From Pseudomonas sp. RIT-PI-q (GTDB lineage Bacteria > Pseudomonadota > Gammaproteobacteria > Pseudomonadales > Pseudomonadaceae), in the NCBI RefSeq assembly GCF_001297125.1, contig NZ_LHPC01000020.1, positions 1-64,000 of the forward strand: a stretch of DNA of 64,000 nucleotides. Reading direction: 5' to 3'. Shown one piece after another: positions 61,369 to 64,000 of this stretch. The notes below the pieces were generated by a model. The model worked only from the letters and a program-made list of their open reading frames with translations, had not been told where the DNA came from and made no database searches. Numbering within the stretch: position 1 is the first letter of the stretch; every line of letters starts with the position of its first letter. The position numbers and the translations under genes were made by a program.

Positions 61369-63582
61369 TCAGAGATGGGGCGCGGGATGGCTCAGGAAAG
61401 CTTCGATTTCTGCATAGGGCATCGGTTTGGCAAAGTAATACCCCTGAAAAACATCGCAGCGACTGCCCTTCAGGAAATCCACCTGAGACGCCGTTTCCAC
61501 GCCTTCGGCGACCACCGTCAGGCTGAGGTGATGGGCCATGGAAATAATGCCTTGGGTGATCGCGGCATCGTGATGGTCGGTGGCGATTTCCTGGATGAAC
61601 GAGCGGTCAATCTTGATCTTGTCGATGGGCAACCGCTTGAGGTAGCTGAGGCTGGAAAAACCGGTGCCGAAATCATCGAGAGCAATGCGCACCCCCAATG
61701 CCTTGAGGCGGTGCAACGTGTCGATCGCCTGTTCAACGTTATGCAGCAAGAGCGACTCGGTAATCTCCAGTTCCAACTGCCCGGCGCTAAGTCCGTGCTT
61801 GCTCAGCACTGCCTGGATACACTCGACGAACTGGCCACGCTGGAAATGCATCGGCGAAATATTCACGGCCATCGAGATGCCCGTGATGCCCTGCTCGTCT
61901 AACTGGCGCAGTTGCGCGCAGGCCGTATCGAGTACCCAAAGGCTCAGCGGGATGATCTGACCACTGTCCTCTGCCACCGGCACAAACACCGCGGGTGAGA
62001 TAAATCCTTTTTCCGGATGCTCCCAACGCAGTAACGCTTCGATCCCGACCACCCGCCCCGAGCGCGCTTCTATCTGCGGCTGATAATGCAGCTTGAACGA
62101 TTGAGTTTCGATAGCCTTTTGCAGGTCATTGCGCAGGCTCGCGTGCTCGCAAACGCGCTGATTGAGATCGCTGGTGTACCACTGAAAGTTGTTGCGCCCT
62201 TGTTGCTTGGCTTTGTACATGGCCATATCAGCTTGCTGGATCAGTTGCATCGGCTGCTCGATGTGACCATCGCTCAGGGTGATGCCGACACTTGCACTCA
62301 CGTGCAGGTCAATGCCCTGGATGCAGTAGGGTCTGGCAATGCTGGCCATCAATCGCTCGGCCACCGGTACAACGTCCTCATCACGAAGCAAGTCCGGCAG
62401 CAGCACGATAAATTCGTCACCGCCCATGCGCACGATGGTATCGCCGGGACGAACCTGCTGGGTCATGCGTTGCGCCACCTCAATCAGCACTTGATCACCG
62501 AAGTAGTGCCCGATCGAATCGTTGATGGATTTAAATCCATCCAGATCAATGCACATCACCGCCAGACGGCGCTTACGCCGACGACTGATGTGACAATCCA
62601 GAATAAGCCGGTCTTCAAGCGAAACCCGGTTAAGCAAACCGGTCAGCCGGTCATGGCTGGCGTTGAAGCTCAGTTGGCGCTCGTAATGCTTCTGCTCGCT
62701 GATGTCCCTGGCAATGCCAAATACCCCGACGATCTCTCCGTTGACCATGATCGGCAGGTTAGAGATGTCCATGGTCAACAGTTTTTCACTCTCGTCGAGA
62801 ACCCGTGCCTCGAAGCGTTGAGGCTCTCCGGCGCGGGCTGCGGAAAAATGCTGACTGACCCGTTCCAGGTCCTCTTCGAGCACCAGATGGGAAAAGTGGT
62901 GACCAATGAAATCGGTCGCAGTGTCTGGTTTTAGCTTCAGGCCTGCTGGATTCACACTCTGGATGTTGCCGGCCAGATCGAGGGCGAACACCGGGTTGGG
63001 GTTGTAGGTAAACAATGAACGAAAACGTTGTTCGCTTTCCTCCAGACGCTGGCCGTCACGCTCATGGCGGATCGCAATGGCCGCCAGTTGCGCCGCGCAG
63101 GTCAGCCGTTGAATCTGCGCCTCATTCGGGCCATTTGCTCGATCCTGGTACAGCGCAAACGTCCCCAACACGCAGCCCTGATGCGAGAATAACGGCAACG
63201 ACCAGCAAGAGCGCAGATTGTGCCCCAGCGCCAGACTCCGAAAACGCTCCCAGCTCGGATCCCGGGCAATGTCTACGGTGACCACCAACTCGCGCCTGAA
63301 TGCTGCGGTGCCGCAGGTCCCTTCATGCGGACCGATGGGCATGCCATGGATCGCCTGACTGTATTCAGGCGGTAGACCAGGCGCCGCACCGTTCAGCAGA
63401 TGTTTGCCCTGCGCATCGGTAAGCAGTATCGAACAAAGCGTGTCAGGATCTTGTGCGTCGAGCATCAAACAGATGGCGGCAAGAATGTCGTCCAGCTGAT
63501 GATTGGTCGCGATCATGCCGAGAATGTCACGCTGCGACTCGCAGAGAGCCACGCTGTGAAAGCTCGTGCAGCGGGTATTCAT
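61369..63582 (-). CDS. GAF-PAS-GGDEF-EAL cyclic-di-GMP enzyme
   Basis: The product is 737 aa. Domains in order: GAF (about 20-165, with GPHEGTCGTAAFRRE), PAS (about 180-300, FRSLFTYNPNPVFALDLAGN), GGDEF (about 305-470) with intact RMGGDEFIVLL, and EAL (about 485-735) with VGIEALLRWEHP and DDFGTGFSSLSYLKRL. Both catalytic signatures look intact, so the protein may make or break cyclic di-GMP depending on the GAF/PAS input. No transmembrane segment is seen. ATG at 63582 has AGGAA 7 nt upstream. Confidence 0.93.
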   Translation of the reverse strand: MNTRCTSFHSVALCESQRDILGMIATNHQLDDILAAICLMLDAQDPDTLCSILLTDAQGKHLLNGAAPGLPPEYSQAIHGMPIGPHEGTCGTAAFRRELVVTVDIARDPSWERFRSLALGHNLRSCWSLPLFSHQGCVLGTFALYQDRANGPNEAQIQRLTCAAQLAAIAIRHERDGQRLEESEQRFRSLFTYNPNPVFALDLAGNIQSVNPAGLKLKPDTATDFIGHHFSHLVLEEDLERVSQHFSAARAGEPQRFEARVLDESEKLLTMDISNLPIMVNGEIVGVFGIARDISEQKHYERQLSFNASHDRLTGLLNRVSLEDRLILDCHISRRRKRRLAVMCIDLDGFKSINDSIGHYFGDQVLIEVAQRMTQQVRPGDTIVRMGGDEFIVLLPDLLRDEDVVPVAERLMASIARPYCIQGIDLHVSASVGITLSDGHIEQPMQLIQQADMAMYKAKQQGRNNFQWYTSDLNQRVCEHASLRNDLQKAIETQSFKLHYQPQIEARSGRVVGIEALLRWEHPEKGFISPAVFVPVAEDSGQIIPLSLWVLDTACAQLRQLDEQGITGISMAVNISPMHFQRGQFVECIQAVLSKHGLSAGQLELEITESLLLHNVEQAIDTLHRLKALGVRIALDDFGTGFSSLSYLKRLPIDKIKIDRSFIQEIATDHHDAAITQGIISMAHHLSLTVVAEGVETASQVDFLKGSRCDVFQGYYFAKPMPYAEIEAFLSHPAPHL

Positions 63583-63832
63583 GGTGGTTCCTGAGGACTG
63601 CCGAGACCATCCGATCTTCAAAGAGTCTGGAAAAGTGGGCGGCCGGGCGCAGTCCGCTCGCACTCCGATCGCGCACTTTATAAAGCACCGACCCAGCCAC
63701 AAAAAGGCTCAGACACACGATAAAAAACCGCATCAGATTGTCCCCATTCGGCTGGCTCCGCTGCCCTCGAGTCGTGGCCAAAATTTCTCGGCCAACGTCT
63801 TCCACCACCGGAGCGGCATCGCGTTCGTGCAT
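63527..63832 (-). CDS. Possible small membrane protein overlapping the GGDEF-EAL gene
   Basis: The frame gives 101 aa with one hydrophobic stretch (RFFIVCLSLFVAGSVLY) and a soluble remainder that overlaps the start of the next gene by 56 bp. AGGGAC lies 9 nt before the first ATG (63832); an internal ATG at 63733 also has a site. Third-codon bases look coding-like. Evidence is weak, since the overlap is large. Confidence 0.3.
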   Translation of the reverse strand: MHERDAAPVVEDVGREILATTRGQRSQPNGDNLMRFFIVCLSLFVAGSVLYKVRDRSASGLRPAAHFSRLFEDRMVSAVLRNHHEYPLHELSQRGSLRVAA

Positions 63833-63903
63833 CGGCTTGAGTCCCTGTCACCCTTTTCATGGACGGTAGAGATGATTCCTCCGGGTTCGACCAGACGCTT
63901 GGG

Positions 63904-64000
63904 TTACTTGAAAACCGGCACGCGGGCTGACTCGTTTGGCTTTTGCAGATACTCACGCAACCGAACGCCAATCTCAGCGATTTTTTCTTCTCCGGCACGC
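63904..64000 (-). CDS. Partial gene, 3' end only
   Basis: Minus-strand translation enters from the window edge as RAGEEKIAEIGVRLREYLQK, then PNESARVPVFK and TAA at 63904-63906. A charged helix with a short basic end is all that is visible. The product cannot be named. It is co-directional with the small membrane ORF and the GGDEF-EAL gene. Confidence 0.5.
   Translation of the reverse strand, partial: RAGEEKIAEIGVRLREYLQKPNESARVPVFK

Noticed and set aside
1..64000. Evidence of tRNA, rRNA, phage, transposase or CRISPR-Cas genes.
   Set aside because: No tRNA-like cloverleaf, integrase, transposase or Cas motif was recognised; remnants present are explained by deletions.

Overview
The window looks like chromosomal DNA of a fluorescent-group Pseudomonas. 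The evidence is REP/REPIN palindromes of the GTAGGAGCGAGCTTGCTCGCGAAGG and GTGGGAGCGGGCTTGCCCGCGATGG types between genes, high G+C coding DNA, OprD-type porin, Ohr/OhrR, PhnA/PhnX and a dense set of LysR regulators. I count eight intact LysR genes plus one LysR remnant. No rRNA, tRNA, CRISPR array, phage or transposase gene is visible. It reads as accessory metabolism: small uptake-and-catabolism cassettes, each beside its own regulator.

Layout. 1-910: REP-bearing direct duplication and an exported Rossmann protein. 1001-6800: leftward operon of a polar amino-acid-type ABC importer and two amidohydrolases. 6885-9180: CynX-like MFS and LysR. 9223-11064: a scar region with a TetR remnant, an unrecognised 439-aa gene and a 3' fragment of a lipoprotein gene whose intact copy lies at 60950. 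11182-12456: QEGLA-family putative metallopeptidase. 12607-19418: MFS, Ldh-family dehydrogenase, a second ABC importer with a metallo-beta-lactamase-fold hydrolase, and a GcvA-like LysR. 19428-24380: LysR/ureohydrolase pair, then a decayed stretch (MFS-isochorismatase deletion chimera, frameshifted MFS) and a LysR. 24600-27300: LysR remnant, then a SoxR unit with two SoxR-type promoters facing a small secreted protein and an OprD-like porin. 27311-31072: LysR, tautomerase, acetoacetate-decarboxylase-like protein and MATE pump. 31069-38353: two divergent transcripts around IclR-type operators encoding CoA transferase, acyl-CoA dehydrogenase, enoyl-CoA hydratase, 3-hydroxyacyl-CoA dehydrogenase and an AAHS transporter, with no thiolase. 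38685-42937: OhrR-like regulator, three Ohr paralogues, a Tat-exported epoxide hydrolase and a 31-codon ORF, linked by a repeated ATCGCATACGAT-like motif. 43044-50739: LysR genes and a phosphonate cluster (PhnA, Fe-dependent alcohol dehydrogenase, OPA-type transporter, LysR, PhnX). 50969-52483: EGKCG/EF-hand protein, DUF2986 protein, ArsC/LMW-phosphatase-like protein. 52565-60633: EmrAB-like pump, cupin, NAD(P)-binding protein, winged-helix/TPR regulator, AraC regulator and a ferritin-like diiron protein. 60950-64000: small lipoprotein, GAF-PAS-GGDEF-EAL protein, a possible small membrane protein and the 3' end of a partial gene.

The most interesting points are: the orphan EGKCG-repeat plus EF-hand protein, which resembles substrates of MNIO peptide-modifying enzymes but has no modifying enzyme nearby; the two-promoter SoxR unit controlling a porin and an uncharacterised small exported protein; the OhrR-type motif shared by five sites; and the phosphonate cluster that has PhnX and PhnA but neither PhnW nor PhnY, which suggests entry through hydroxyethylphosphonate. 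All function calls come from reading motifs by eye; no database search was run.
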